A DNA stretch of 64,000 nt, from contig NC_087063.1 of assembly GCF_963678635.1 (NCBI RefSeq), positions 51,783,220 to 51,847,219 of the forward strand. The letters are read 5' to 3'. The notes beneath the pieces are model-generated. The model was not told the origin of the DNA and searched no databases. It saw nothing but the letters and a program-made list of their open reading frames with translations. Positions 1 through 13,015 of this stretch are shown here, in pieces. Each line of letters begins with the position of its first letter. Position 1 is the stretch's first letter. The stretch comes from Symsagittifera roscoffensis. Taxonomy: Eukaryota > Xenacoelomorpha > Acoela > Convolutidae. The translations under genes and the position numbers were made by a program.

Positions 1-747
1 CTCCAATGTCTTAAATAGTATTAATTCGTTTATTTACAGAAGAACCGTTAGATTTAAAATGGTTTGTCAGTTTCATATTATATCCCTAATTTTTTAATTT
101 TTGAGTGCAAAGTTTGGACCTTCTAAAGGGGAGAGTGTTTCAGCGAGGAGTTTTCTTAGAATGCCAATTTACTTCAAGTTGTTAACAACTAAAGCGGTTG
201 CCAAATACCCCCAAAGTTCTTTGAATTAAATTAGAAGGGTTTAAGCTGCCCTCCTTTTTAATGCGAGATATGACATTGATCGCCGTTTTTTTGTCTGCTT
301 TTTCAATTCTTTTCCCATTAAAAACGTTTAGTCTCAGTCTTGATTGAGATTTTTTTTCGTCGTCGAATCTTTCTGTTCGATAGCTTTTTCTCTATTCTTT
401 TTGTTGCTCATACGCCGGATTTTTGACTGTCGGAGGTTGTGGATGATTTTGTTCTATCAGATATAGTGGTTTTTCGATATCAATTTGCGGTTACTGCTAG
501 ATGAAAAAGTCATTTCAGTCTTCCCAAGGAGTAGGTGGGTGTGCTGTGTAATTTTGTTTGATTCGTTATTGCTTGACAGCGTTTTGATAAAATGTTCCTT
601 TGTAGCAGCCAATTCTTTTTATATACAATTGGTAGAAAAAAAAATAAACGGTGAAATAATATCAAAGCTTGAACATTACCAAGTGAAGTTCAATATTTCC
701 GACGGAGATAATGAAAAGGTCAATTTCACAAACGAAGTTTTGTGTTA
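1..747. other. no gene recognised (left flank)
   Basis: AT-rich sequence with no recognisable protein. An open frame of 96 codons at 485-775 runs into the arm of the palindromic element that follows, begins with a non-ATG codon, and has no family signature, so it is not called as a gene. Confidence 0.5.
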
Positions 748-1043
748 TGACCTATTGGTTTTACTCATAGAGTAATTTCATATAAGGTACACCGTCTGTT
801 CGCCACGCTATCTTATTTTCCGCCGGATAGATTCGTGCAACTTCTTAGCCTAATACCGATCTTAATCTTACTCTTAAATCTCCTAGTCTCAATATCTCCT
901 AGTCTCAAGACAAAAGAGTAAGATTAGGATCGGTAATTGACTACGAAGTTGCACGAATCTATAGGGCCAAAAATAAGATAGCATGTCGAGCAGACGTTGT
1001 ACTTTATCTGAAGTTGCTCTATGAGTATAACCAATAGGTCATA
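748..1043. mobile_element. palindromic MITE-like element
   Basis: Two long inverted arms (about 748-875 and 925-1043) match each other, both reading ATGACCTATTGGTT near the outside and GATTCGTGCAACTTC further in, with a short unpaired centre around 885-905. Non-coding. A second, single-armed copy lies at 49,850-49,994, so this is a dispersed family and not a chance hairpin. Long terminal inverted arms without coding capacity fit a foldback element or MITE; the transposase family is unknown and no clear target duplication was identified. Confidence 0.65.
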
Positions 1044-2820
1044 ATTCATTTGGTGCGACTAAAAGTCTCGAACAAGACTTTAACCAACTTAGATTTAGAC
1101 AAAAGAACTAAGAATTAGACAATTGCAAAACTGCAAAAATGTTAGACGGAATAAATAATTCAATAGAAATGTCTCTACGTCTCAATAAATCTACGCCAAT
1201 TTTCCTAACAATACAAGAAATACCAGGATCAAAAAGGCCAATATCAAGGCGTGAACAACGATCAGGAAACTGACCACTCTACTACATGATAGTACGACGG
1301 AAACCGGAACAAGTTTTTGTATATACAGTACTTTTTCTTGTACTTTACGCAGTAAGTTTAAGTTTTCATTTACTGCCATGAAGAAAAAAAATTGAAGAAA
1401 AAATTCTTCAAGAACCTTACTGGTGCTAAACCTACTTTCTATGCAATAACGACTGATAGAAAGAGCACAAGTCGTTCGCCCCAAAATCTGCAGTAAATCA
1501 AATTTTTCAACAAATAATTTTTTAAATACAAAATACAAAAATTAGTTAGTATTAAAAATCATTGTTAGTTTCATAACTTATCAGAGTTTCCTCATCCCAG
1601 CTTCATCACCAAAAAAACACAGCAAAAATTCAAGAAACTAATATCATCAAAAACTTAACTTTAAATTTTTTTAGACTCAGAACATTAAAACTAAGAATTA
1701 TCGAGGCTTATCCTTGATTTCCACATTTCAGTTTTCTTTAATAAACAGATCATCAAGACTTCCCTTGGATCTTTCATTTCAAATAAAACCTTAAAATAAA
1801 CTGTTTTATTTCTGATCATCAAAGCTTTCCTTGAAACTTTTGAAAAACTAACTATTTTTTCTAAGCTAAACAGTAAAGAACTTCGGTTACTCATCCTTCA
1901 CTTGAGCCCTTCCTCTTTGATGACCCAGGCTAAAACCCTTAACAATTAGTAAGTCACAAAATAGTATCTAACGATCTACTTGTGTTCTAAATAAACCTGA
2001 ACCTTGTGGATTGATTTACTATTCTCCAAACCTCGATCACAAATTACAACCCTTAGGTAAGATTAAGTAGGTAACTCATAGATAAAACCTTATTCAAGAG
2101 AAAGAAAAAAATTATTCTCACGAATTGATTTACTCTCTCTACAACCCGTCAACCACGACAATCTATGCCCCAATTAAGATAACTACACAAAAACCTTCAG
2201 AACTAACAGTTTAGGAAACTAAGACCTCTAACCCCCAAATTTGCATCCATTATCCTAAACCTTATGTCAAGAGATAATTTAGGCAAAAAACAAACAATCG
2301 TACTATATAAATGTTTAAATAAAAACGAAAGATAGGACCTTGTAATCACACCACACAGACAAAAAATAAGATATATTAAGTCAAAAAGACCAACACGAAA
2401 AAACAGAATAATAACAAAACAAAAGCTTTTATCAAAAGATGATTTTCAAAGTGACGAAACGCAGTCTCAGAATCAGAAACAAACACAATACAGGAACTTC
2501 AAGACTTCAAAGATTTGATAAACAAAAATAAGCCGATAGACGACCAAATACGTTTTTCCGACTCAGAATCTTCCACACTATCATGAATAAAACTAAAACG
2601 CAAATTAAGAAAGTCATTTATCAACAAACCAATATGTCCATATAATTGGAATCAACCAATAAGACAAATTGAATGTTACACACTAACAGTTCTACAATAT
2701 AAAACATGATCGAATACAACGAAAATTTTGATGATAAATCGATAACCCATTTTTCATAAAACCACAAAAAGAGCCCGCCCGAGGTGAAGTACAATTTTGT
2801 TAAAATTTAATTGTAAATGT
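1044..2820. other. non-coding stretch upstream of element A
   Basis: AT-rich sequence with no supported coding region. It may hold the degraded 5' leader of gypsy element A, but a search by eye for the body of the candidate LTR seen at 19,041-19,620 found no match here, so a 5' LTR is not supported. Confidence 0.4.
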
Positions 2821-4333
2821 ATTTGAAAAAGAAAACAGCCCATGTAAACAAGAATTTCCTGAAGTAAGAATAAAACGACACATCCCTGACCACTATCTCG
2901 AAGAAAAAAAGCCTACACTTTTAACTCCAAAGATTAAATTTACAGTATTCCCGCAAGCCAGTTGCAAAATTCAAAACAACAAAACCCCCTATATGAACAG
3001 TCAAAGCCAATCACAAGCCAAAACAATAATCAAAATGTACCACAACAAACCTCTCACACAGTTTTTTCTAACGATCAAACACGAGCCACAACAGATCGTA
3101 GCAAAATTATCCATTTTTCCAGTAAAATAAAGACATGACATATAACCATCACACAAAGAATCAACCACATTATTCAGAAGATGAAGAATTCTATAGTCAA
3201 AATCAACAACGATTCAGTACAAATCAACAAAAACAATTTTTGGAACATTGATCAACCAGATCCTATTTGTCAACCAGATCTTTTAGAACCACATACACGA
3301 AACGAACAAACACGACAAACAAGACATAACCCAACGTCATTTAACAATAAATTTCAATCACAAAATTCTATAAATACACAAAGTTATCAAACAACTCAAA
3401 TGCAAAAGGAAATCACATTACCATGCTATTTACAACAACATGAAATAACAAAAACACAACTTACAATTTTTTCTCAGAAACCAAATGCCGTAGAATCACT
3501 GCAAATGACTATGAATTCATACGTAATGGATGGATCTTCTATGCCTTCAAAAAAACCACTAATGATTTTCACGGGAACAGATCCTGAATCCTCAGTAGAA
3601 GATTATTTGAACGCGGTCACATCGAATTTAATTTTAAATAAAGGACCTGGACCAGTAAATACGCCACTTCATCAAAATTGGATACATAGACGCACAGCTC
3701 TAATACAAACCACACTTGATGGCGCAGCCAAAATTGGTTTTCGTTTTTACCTATAGATATTGAATCAGATTGGAAAAGATTCACATAAAAGTTTTCAAAA
3801 ATGTTCGACTCTGAAAGAAACCAACAACATCAAAGAGTTTTATGCAATGAAATTCGTAGAATCCCTAATGAAACTATTAAACAACTTGCAGTAAGAATCG
3901 AAACATTGGTAAGAAAAGCCTTTTTCCTTAACACGCAAGACTATAAAAACACATGACAGAAATTCTAATATTGATTATAACGCCACAATTTTGAAAAATA
4001 GCGATAAACAATAAAGCATCGCATCCATCTTCAATTCGAGAACCCAAAATAGACTTCTGAAAACTAGTAGATAAACTAGAACAAGCAGAAATCACTAAAA
4101 AGCCTGGAAGAAACAGAAATTTAAAATTAAAATACGTAAGCAACATCCATACAACTACATCACAAATTAATAACCTTCATGACTCTGACACTGAGCTAGC
4201 TTAAAAAATTACTCAAATATTAAATATCTACGAGAAAAATCCAATTTTTAAGGGCAAACCATCATTCAAAAAAAAATGTAACTATTGTTGTAGAAATGGA
4301 CATAGCATTGCTGAATGTAGATCCAAACAATAA
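2821..4333 (+). pseudogene. gag: gag of gypsy element A (broken)
   Basis: Structural polyprotein remnant of a Ty3/gypsy-type retroelement. An open stretch at 3181-3756 contains the motif FTGTDPESSVEDYL, typical of gypsy capsid regions, preceded by a Gln/Asn-rich part. The frame is lost at about 3750 and continues in another frame. A CCHC zinc knuckle (CNYCCRNGHSIAEC, spacing CX2CX4HX4C) lies at 4277-4318 and the frame stops at 4331-4333. The region 2840-2910 matches element B near 63,980, but the distance from there to the capsid part is about 340 bp here and about 1.2 kb in B, so A has probably lost some 850 bp of gag. Start codon not determined. Confidence 0.7.
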
Positions 4334-4390
4334 GATGACCAGAACAAACTACAGAAGTAAAGAGCACCAAATAAATCATTTTATCAATAC

Positions 4391-4890
4391 ATGAAGAAAG
4401 ACCAAAATTTACCCAATAAAAACATTCACAGTAAAAATAAATCAGGAAAACCAATTCCAGATAACTATAATACTTCTAGACAACAATCACCTTACAGAAA
4501 TAACTACCGCGGAAGATCTCCAAATCGAAGAAATTCACGAAAACTCTCACAAAAAAGATATAGCCGATCAAACAGTCAAAACAATCAATATCGAAATAAT
4601 TATTCAAGATCAAACTGAAACCGAAATAATTACTCCAATTACAAAAGAACTTATTCACATTCAAACTTCCGGCATATATATACTATTCAAAAGACCGTTC
4701 TAAAAATTCCTCATAAAACCGAAACAGAAACTACTCAAACAATAGGAATAAACAATACCCAGATAACAGATCCCGAAACTACACATACAATAGATCAAAC
4801 TACAATATTTCTCACAATAGATAACGCAACAATTCAAATAATCAAAATTCCGATTACTCAAACTGACAAAGAATATATCCCATAGAAATA
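4391..4890 (+). pseudogene. Arg/Ser/Asn-rich nucleocapsid tail of element A
   Basis: After the zinc knuckle, an open frame at 4391-4618 is strongly basic and rich in Arg, Ser, Asn, Tyr and Gln (for example RGRSPNRRNSRKLSQKRYSR). The same composition continues to about 4890 in a shifted frame with at least one stop. The corresponding part of element B (60,400-60,640) has the same RS/RN/Y pattern, so the composition has been kept between copies. Basic tails of this type are compatible with RNA binding by a nucleocapsid protein; that role is inferred. The stretch 4891-5320 is Thr/Gln/Asn-rich and not assignable. Confidence 0.55.
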
Positions 4891-5320
4891 ACACACAATT
4901 GTAAAATTCACAACAAAACTAGAAGAACCCTTAACTGGAGAAACCCACTCAGACCCTCCCGGTATTGATAAAACAGAAAATTCAGAATTACAACTAAATC
5001 ACAGAAATTGTGAATCCACAGATGATGAGAGCGAAACAGAAAAAAGCTTTCAATAAAAATGCTTCAAATTGAAAATAAATACGAAACAACAATCGAATCG
5101 AATTATTACCAAAACAATAATATTTATTTTCAAAATTCCGATAACACTCAAAACATAAACGACTATACTGATCAAGCACTTACAGGAAGTTCAATTACAA
5201 ACAAAAAATATCAGAATACAACAAATAAAGTACAACTAACAAAACAAAAAAATTTGGACAATTCCACTTCTCTTAGAAAGTTCAAAAAGGAAAGATTTTC
5301 AATCACCAGACCTCGAAACT

Positions 5321-5700
5321 GATTTTTTAATAGATTCAGGAGCAGATTCAAATATTATGAATATTCCCACATGGAATGAAGTACAAACTTTACATCCAAA
5401 ATTAATACTTTCAAAGACCTCAAGCAAATTAGCTACAGCACAAGGATCAAGTTAAACAAATTTTGGAAAAGTTCAAACATTCGTTGTTCCCACTCGAACA
5501 ATGGAACAAAATAAACTTTTAGCTAAACCTTTCAAACAAACATTCCATATCACATAGATTAAACCCAATATCAATGGAATACCATTTGTTACTAAATATA
5601 TCCCCACTAATAATATACTAAACAGCGATATACATAAAAAGGATAAAAATACAAGAATGAAAAACACGTCACTTACATTCTTTCAAAGTTTAAATAAACA
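5321..5700 (+). pseudogene. retroviral-type aspartic protease, element A (broken)
   Basis: The active-site motif of a retropepsin is readable: FLIDSGADSNIM with the catalytic Asp codon at 5333-5335. It is followed by Leu/Ile/Thr-rich sequence expected for the fold, but in-frame stops occur within about 120 bases (around 5455). The enzyme would process Gag-Pol. DSGA instead of DTGA is a normal variant in this family. Position between gag and RT is as in gypsy elements. Element B lacks the corresponding stretch. Confidence 0.6.
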
Positions 5701-6299
5701 TCATCGATATTTCTCCAAAATTTACCCTATATATATAACCAAGAACAAAAACACCTGCAACCACTAGCAGGATCTGTATATAACTTCTCAATAAGTCAAG
5801 ACCACCACTGCGATATAAAACAAAATAAACAACGAATATGCTTGTCAGACCTTGAAGTCAAGCCAATTCATAAAAACTTCCGAGTAAGAACCTCATCAAT
5901 TAAAAACACAAAATATACAAACTCAGATTTAATTTCATTAGTTGTATACAACAACCCTCTATATAAAATAACACTAACTCTAGGAATTTTAGGTTATTGT
6001 GAAACAAATGCAACATTTTCTGCCACAATAGAAATAGCATACAGAATAAATATGATCTTGAAATTTTAGGATATATGCCAGTCAACACTTTTTTATGAAG
6101 AATTATCAATTAAAAAAATAATAAGTGATATAAAAAGAAACACAGACTATTTTACAAAAACAACTGATTTTAAACCAACATTTCAAATATCGAAATATAC
6201 CACTGAACAACAACAATTCCTTACAATGTTCACTTTTGAACACTCTCAAATTATACAGAAAAAATTTTGAACAACTAGCTGAACTACTACTTAAATACC

Positions 6300-7250
6300 C
6301 ATTATTTAACGTTACATCTAAATTCGATATTGGAAAAGTAAAGTAACCACTACATCTACCTCTAAAACCTGACGCAACTTTCAAAAATCAACGAGCAAGT
6401 TCAGTTGCAATTCAATTACAAGATAAAGTCAATAGAATACTAGATAAATTAGAGCCATACGAAATCATTTCTCAAATGAATAAAACAGAACAACCAAAAG
6501 GAAATTCATTCATAAATCCCGTTATTATTTAAGCTAAAGGAGAATCATTAAAAATCATTTTAGACGCAAGTTACCTCAATTTTATCATTGATGAATCTAA
6601 ATTTAATTGGCCCATAGAACCAATTCAAGTATTTCTCACAAAAAAAACGGAAAACACTTTACAACAGCTGATATGAACAGCGCATACAATCAAATGCCAT
6701 TTGGTGAACAATCACGAAGCTTAACAAAATTCGTTATTGGAAATCAACAATACGAATTTAATTGACTTTTCTCCTGGAATTTCCATAGGACCAGCAGCAT
6801 TCTCAGCAATTATGAGTAAAATTTTGACCCACTCTCAGTAAAAAATTCATAACATTAATAGACGATTTTTTCATGCAATCAGAAACAAAACACGAAATGT
6901 TTATGTTTTGGATAAATACCACCAAATACAACTTAAAGAAATCATGAAAGCAGCCCCAGACAAATCACAGTTTTTACTCACTCGTCTAAATTCCGTGGAC
7001 ATATATTGCAGAAAATACAAACACTCCATTAAAATCTCGCATAGACGCAATCATGAAACTTCAGTCTCCCTCAAATAAAAATAAAATCCAAGAATTTCTT
7101 GAATAGCTAAACTTTTTAACTAAATGCGTCTATAAAATGCAATTAATTTTAAGACAATTTTATAACATTCTCAGACAACAAAATAACTTTGAATCGACAA
7201 CAGAACATCCGAAACGATTTGAAGAAATAAAAACACTTCTCGCTGAACAA
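6300..7250 (+). pseudogene. pol: reverse transcriptase, element A (broken)
   Basis: Successive short blocks match the gypsy RT order: an N-terminal block with TSKFDIGK and PLKPDATF, then GNSFINPVII, then KIILDASYLNFIID, then ADMNSAYNQMPFGEQSR (fingers/palm), then the catalytic-loop block LIDDFFMQS with the two Asp codons at 6861-6866. Element B has the more usual YLDD at the same place. The blocks lie in different frames with several stops, so this is a dead copy. The template-copying activity is known for the family; here only homology is claimed. The stretch 5701-6299 has no recognised domain, though 5842-6069 is open. Confidence 0.75.
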
Positions 7251-7254
7251 ATAT

Positions 7255-8490
7255 CAATACTATTCCAGACCTAGATCATCTATTTTATGCTATATTAAAC
7301 CATTCAAACTTTGGCATCGACACATCATTATCACAATCACATTGTGGAACAAATAAAATGAACTTTATTTCAGCAAACTCAAGACTATTTACACAAGCTG
7401 AACTTGGACTCTCTACACTTATGAGAGAAAGAACAGCTATAAAATAAACTCTCACAGAATATGAATTTTTAATACTCGGATCAAAACATGGTCAATTCTA
7501 TTTACAGACCATAAACTTATAATTTTTCTATTTACAATAAATCAAATCCAAACCACAGAGTTCATAGATTTCACTCAATTCTATTGAAATTCACAAACAT
7601 ACATATAAATTGGACTGCAGGAAAAAACCTTGCATTGCCAGACACACTCAGTCGAAACACACCACCTGAAATACTAACAAGAAAAACAAAAGAAAAAATA
7701 CCCCAAAATAATCAGTTTTTCCTGAAAAAGACGAAACATCAGCACAATTGGAATGCAAATTTGCAGTAAAAACTGATATTGAAGATCACAAATAAATAAT
7801 TTACACTTTCAATTATATCTAGATTGCCAAAACTATCACTACGAAGTAGACTTATTAGAAAACTCTACGTTTAAACCGATACCATGTTCATTATGGATCA
7901 AAAACAATTCACAACAAAAGCTCCTTAAGCAAAAAAAAACAAGGAAATAATGTATAGGACAGACCTATTCCCCTTAAAAGAAAAAGAAAATTTAAATGAT
8001 ATGATAAGTTAATCAAGACCTCCAGATAATAATTCGAAATCTACAATAAATCAAGTTTCTAACCTACTTGACCCTCTAGATAACATACCTCTTTCAAAAA
8101 TAGAAACTGAAAACCAGCCACAGAAAAGTTTACACTTGAACTACTATAAAAATACCAAAACCTTGAACCAGTCATTAGACAATTAAAGTCTTGGCATAAC
8201 TATAAAACAAAACCCTTTAAACCAGATATCACAATTCTAGGAAACAAAACATTTCTTAGAAACTTCAGAAAAATTAAAAATACAACTATAAACGAGAACA
8301 CCAAAATTTTAGAATAACAGACACCTGAATTAAAAGTATCCTATTTACCACTAAGTATGATACTCTTAGCATTTCACATTTCACATTCCTTAAACACAAA
8401 AGGACATGCAGGATCAGAAAAAAAATACTCAACAATTTCAAGAACTCCTTACAAAAATGAATACAAAACAAAGACAATCCTCAAAGACAA
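7255..8490 (+). pseudogene. RNase H and connection region, element A (broken)
   Basis: The block NHSNFGID at about 7300-7335 corresponds to CDASNFGIG of element B, the start of the gypsy RNase H domain. In A the first catalytic Asp position reads Asn. Downstream are pieces such as TQAELGLSTL and, at 7584-7769, an open stretch with LPDTLSRNTPPE, the usual end of the RNase H domain. From about 7800 to 8490 the linker to integrase is badly broken but matches B (for example the block containing DLLENSTFKPIP). RNase H removes the RNA strand during reverse transcription. Confidence 0.6.
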
Positions 8491-8499
8491 AGTCAAATT

Positions 8500-9340
8500 T
8501 TAAGAGAGCTTGCAGAAACCACAGGACTTTCAGACACCTATACATAAAACTACAGTGGATATTTTAAAGATATAAAAGATTACATATATTTAAACTGTGA
8601 AAAATACCTCCCACAAGATATTTGGATCAAAGTATTATACAAAGATTGCATAACATGCCACTTAAATAAACCAAACCAACATCAAAAACAAATAGCAGAA
8701 AAACAAGATTTTAAAGGACAAAGTTTATATTTCAACCACAGTATCTCATTTGATACAAAAGGACCGATATCACCCTCTTCAGAAGGAAACTCATACATAA
8801 TGGTTATATTTGATGCTTTTACACACTTTGTAGCACTCAATCCAGTACCTCCTTGTAATGCCTATTATGCATATAAAACATTTTACGAACACTGGATAGC
8901 AAATTTTGGGTTAAGGGAACTCCTTGTCACCGATAATGGCACTGAATTCATAAATAATGAAATCATCACAATATGCCATATAGACAACATTAAACACAAA
9001 CCACGAACATCTCATGCCCCATGGACTAATGGTTTAGTCGAAGGAATCAACTGTTCACTGCAAGAGTACCTCAGATGTATCATAAATGGAAATGATACAA
9101 AATACACCGAATGGTCAACAGATTGAAAATTATTCCCCTTAGCCTATAATTCACAGATAACAACAACCCTAGGACTATCACCTTATGAAATGGTTTTTGA
9201 TCAAAAACCACGGAAACCAATAATATTCACAGCAAAATCCTCAAAAAACACAGAAGGTTATTGCCAACCTAAAAAAAATCAATTTTTTATAATCTACCAT
9301 TTTATACACACAATGCAACACCCCATTCTGACACCCTTTC
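8500..9340 (+). pseudogene. integrase, element A (DD35E retained, frame broken)
   Basis: The zinc-binding part ends in DCITCHLNK near 8645. The catalytic core is open at 8800-9126. All three acidic residues are readable: Asp in FDTKGP at 8752-8754, Asp in TDNGTEF at 8932-8934 and Glu in LVEGIN at 9040-9042, giving a DX59D and DX35E arrangement. An in-frame TGA follows WSTD at about 9124, after which the sequence still resembles integrase (LGLSPYEMVF). The C-terminal domain that would bind DNA is not recognisable downstream. Integrase inserts the cDNA into the genome. Confidence 0.8.
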
Positions 9341-9777
9341 ATTAGCCGACACTTTGCAGACTTCAAACATATATACAACTTTAACTTAAACACCTCCAGG
9401 TCAACAATAAGCAACAAGCTCAAATTTGACAATCGAAATAAACAAAATCTGAATATAACAACCCTCCTCTATCAACGAGAACAAAGATCAACAGTATTGT
9501 CCCAACTTACACTCCAAATTCCTCTCAAGGAAAAATTTTAAATTAGCCTGAAGCAAAATTAGGACATGATCATTTAGCCTAAAGTACAAATAACTCTTGA
9601 ATCCCCCCAATCTTCCCATAAAAAAACTAGAAAGCTCATTCTTAGACCCTCAAACTTCTCACCACCAAAAACTGCCTATACCAACCCACTTGTCAAATAT
9701 TAATAAACAATCCGACCACACTCAATTTTGGCCTCAGAAATTAAAAAATAAATCAGCAAGACCGAATCATTTCTCAA

Positions 9778-10190
9778 TTGCTTCCTTCTCGATCAGTTCA
9801 ACCCATTAAAACAATAATCTCAAAAATGTTTCCCTTCTATCAATCTTTTTTCAAATCAGTGCAGTTTTTATTAAAGACATCATTGAAATATTTCTCTTTC
9901 TCTTCATTGTTTGCAGTTTTTTTTCACAATTTTTCATTCACTACAAAAAGCCTTCCTCAGTTTTGCAAAAATTCTCGAACACCTCAGGTACGATATTTCA
10001 ACAAATATTTAAACGTTAAGACATCTATTCAATAAGAAATTTTTTCTTCTCTTAGTGATACTTTTTGCGTTTTTAGTCTACTTAATTATAACAAAAAGCA
10101 AATGTTGAAAAAAGGCAATAATAATGTTTGCGCTTGCAACAAAACTTTTAATCATTTTATAGAAGAATATTATAATCAACAAAAAATTTC
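9778..10190 (+). pseudogene. small hydrophobic ORF after pol, element A
   Basis: An open frame at 9778-10035 encodes an 85-residue segment dominated by Phe, Ser and Leu with at least one likely membrane-spanning stretch. After a stop, a second hydrophobic block follows, ending in Lys. The same arrangement is found in element B on the minus strand (57,103-56,646), there more complete. It sits between integrase and the env-like ORF, where a leader or membrane protein could be encoded. No family recognised; function not assigned. Confidence 0.4.
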
Positions 10191-10783
10191 TCCATAAGGA
10201 AAAAATTGAAGAACCTTTCAAAATTGCTAATCAACAACCAACACAACACTCCCCAACGACTAAGACACTCCAAGAATCTCCAACAACACCAAAATCCAGT
10301 CAGAAAAATGAACCCCACTTATCAACGCGTATTTCCTCTCAAGAAAACCCTATACATTTGAAGAAGGACACGCATTATTGTCAGAACCTTTGATACCCGT
10401 AGTTCGCCACGCACCTCTAAGCGAACCACAAAAAGAACCAACAGACAATAAATACCCTTCTCTCTAAAAAGACCTTACTAGAACAAGACGCCCTAGTCAA
10501 AACCAAAACCAGACATCTACAATAGATAGAAAAATCATACATCCAAGACGTAATAGAAACTTTGTAACTCCCAGAGTTCATGTCAATATACCCTCATCAC
10601 CAACCCCAAACACTTTAGATCTTTCCAGTAATACAATTCAAATTATTACTCTACCATTACAATGTACCTCACAACAAAACTACACATATACCATCGGATT
10701 ACTAACGATCAACCCTCACTTCCGAACAAAGTCGTGAAAATCGGTTTAACGCCCCAACTTCAACACAGCGCCTCCCACATTGG
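10191..10783 (+). other. Pro/Thr/Ser-rich linker, element A
   Basis: Low-complexity, stop-interrupted sequence coding for Pro, Thr, Ser and Gln in places. It corresponds to B 56,000-56,600 by position and composition. No domain recognised. Confidence 0.35.
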
Positions 10784-13015
10784 ATGATACAAGCATTCAC
10801 TCAAGATGAACCAAACTTGGTAAACGACCCTATAGAAATATCATCGGATACATCTGTGTCATTACCAGAAAGCTTATCACTACCTTCAACCCCTTCAACA
10901 ATACGTCAAACCCCAACAACAATATTTCCTCTGATTTTCCCTTCAAATTTAGACGATAGATATAAAGAACATTTAACCAATATTATGCGCCTACGATTAG
11001 ATTGGAATACATTCGTAGCACCCCCTCCCTTATTTGGTCTACATCTTGATAGCAACAGACTACATAATTGGGCACTCAACAGGTTACAATACAGACACGA
11101 TAATCACAAAACAATACAGACACACAACATACAAATCCTTACGCAATACAATTTAACATATTAGTATTTAATATACTAACTCAGAGCAAAATTTTCAGAG
11201 AAATAAGTACCATGTTCCTCCCAAGTCTCAAATGGAAACAAAAATCGACTCGATCATGAATCTTTCTATCAAAGCAATATAGAATGACTTTTACATCTCA
11301 ACCCTGAAGATAGTAAAAACGAGCTTCAACTATTAAAATCAACTACCAATAAAAGCACAAACCAAAAATTGGTAAATTTTGAAATTTTCCAGACTCTGCA
11401 CATCAAGCAGAACTTGAAAGATACCACGGCCATATAAAACTAGACGACAAACACCCGTTTCACGGCGCACAGGGACAATTAATTTATGATCTCCGTTATA
11501 AAAATTGGATACCACATCTTGGAATAAACACAACTTCTAACTGCAAAGCTGACACAAAAAAAAGAATATCAGGAAAAAATGTTTTTGATTGGAAAGCCCA
11601 ACTAGAAAAAGTACAACTAACACGAGATTGAAAAGACGACACAATAATTTATTAAGGTATACGATTATCTTGCAAAATGACCAAGGTTATTGCGATTCAG
11701 CAACAAGAACACGAGCAGCTATTGTTTGCTTCCCCGAAGACACAAGTAAAACATTTCAAGTTGCAAGATTACACGCAAGAATGATAAATTTTCATCACAA
11801 AAACTTCATTGAATCAGTCCCTAATGATAAAGTAAGCCCTGATAAAATCCGACAAAACAAAATTGTGATAAAAATATCAATGGAATAGAAAATAAACTGA
11901 CAAGTTTTCAAATCTACCCCGAAATAGAACTCGCTTGCAATTATAGAACACCATTTTATAAAACACAATACTCAGAAATTTTTGTCGCATACGAAAAAAG
12001 TTTTGTCATGAAAACAGGAAAATAAAATTACTTAGTATTACATACCTAATGTATCACAATAGAAACGACGAAAAATCATATATCCCAGCATCATTTCTGA
12101 AAAACACATGAAATAATACTGGTGGAAAACTTTGCCCACAATACAAAAGCAGAACACGTTTACAAGAACTATCACTCATCAACAATACTTATTTTGGTGC
12201 AATTCATTATGGTATTCACTTAGACATGAAATTGGAATATACAATAAGCTGAATTTTTCAAGAAATGTCACTATCATAACTAGAAACGCTTCATCACTTA
12301 TGTGAACTTGAACGAACACAAGTTTTACAATACCTTATGCAGGATATTTTTTATCAGGCAACAGTTCAAATTTTATAGGTTACGAAGGAAATAAATTATA
12401 GTATTACACATGTACGAAAAAAAAGTGATCATCATTATATGTTTTTGAAGATGAAAGATGTTAGAAAAAATCCCTATATTCTACAAAAACAAAATACTTT
12501 TTGTTGACACATTTTCTGAACAAATAGATTTTTTTGTTACAGTCGTCCCAAGTGGATCTGAAAACAGCCTTAATGTTGTACAGCTAATTCCAAATGATGA
12601 TAGATACTATTATCTCACACCATACCCTACACTTATGCCACCATTAAAACAATTTTCACCAGAGAGTATCAGAGATTTTGCTAGAAACCCAAACATAGAT
12701 TTACAATCAATAGGTATATACTCTAGAATCGATATACAACATCATATTCGCACACAACAATTTCAAGAACTCCTTACAAAATTGGTTGCAATACAAAGAT
12801 AATCCATTGATCAAAATTAAGGAAAGCTTGCAGAAACCGCAGGATTTTCAGACATCTATACATAAGACTACAGTGGATATTTTAAATATATAAAAGATTA
12901 CATCAATTTAAACGGTAAAAGAAACCGTCCACAAGATATTTCACTTACACAAGCAAACAAACAAGCAAGTGTAGCAAGCAGATTATTCGCAGGACTTTTA
13001 GAATGTTTTCGACCT
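10784..13015 (+). pseudogene. env-like ORF, element A (broken)
   Basis: Located 3' of integrase, where env lies in env-bearing gypsy elements. Open pieces are at 10784-11164, 11589-11888 and 12458-12802, in different frames, and each aligns by eye with the longer open frame of element B (54,897-54,268) and its flanks. Conserved landmarks include GHIKLDD, FDWK and YKTQYSEI, and several Cys positions shared with B. No signal peptide or fusion peptide could be defined. The env assignment rests on position, size and conservation between two copies, not on recognised homology; an unrelated accessory protein is possible. Confidence 0.5.

Noticed and set aside
485-775. 96-codon open frame
   Set aside because: Starts with a non-ATG codon, overlaps the arm of the palindromic element, and shows no domain or conservation in the second MITE copy.
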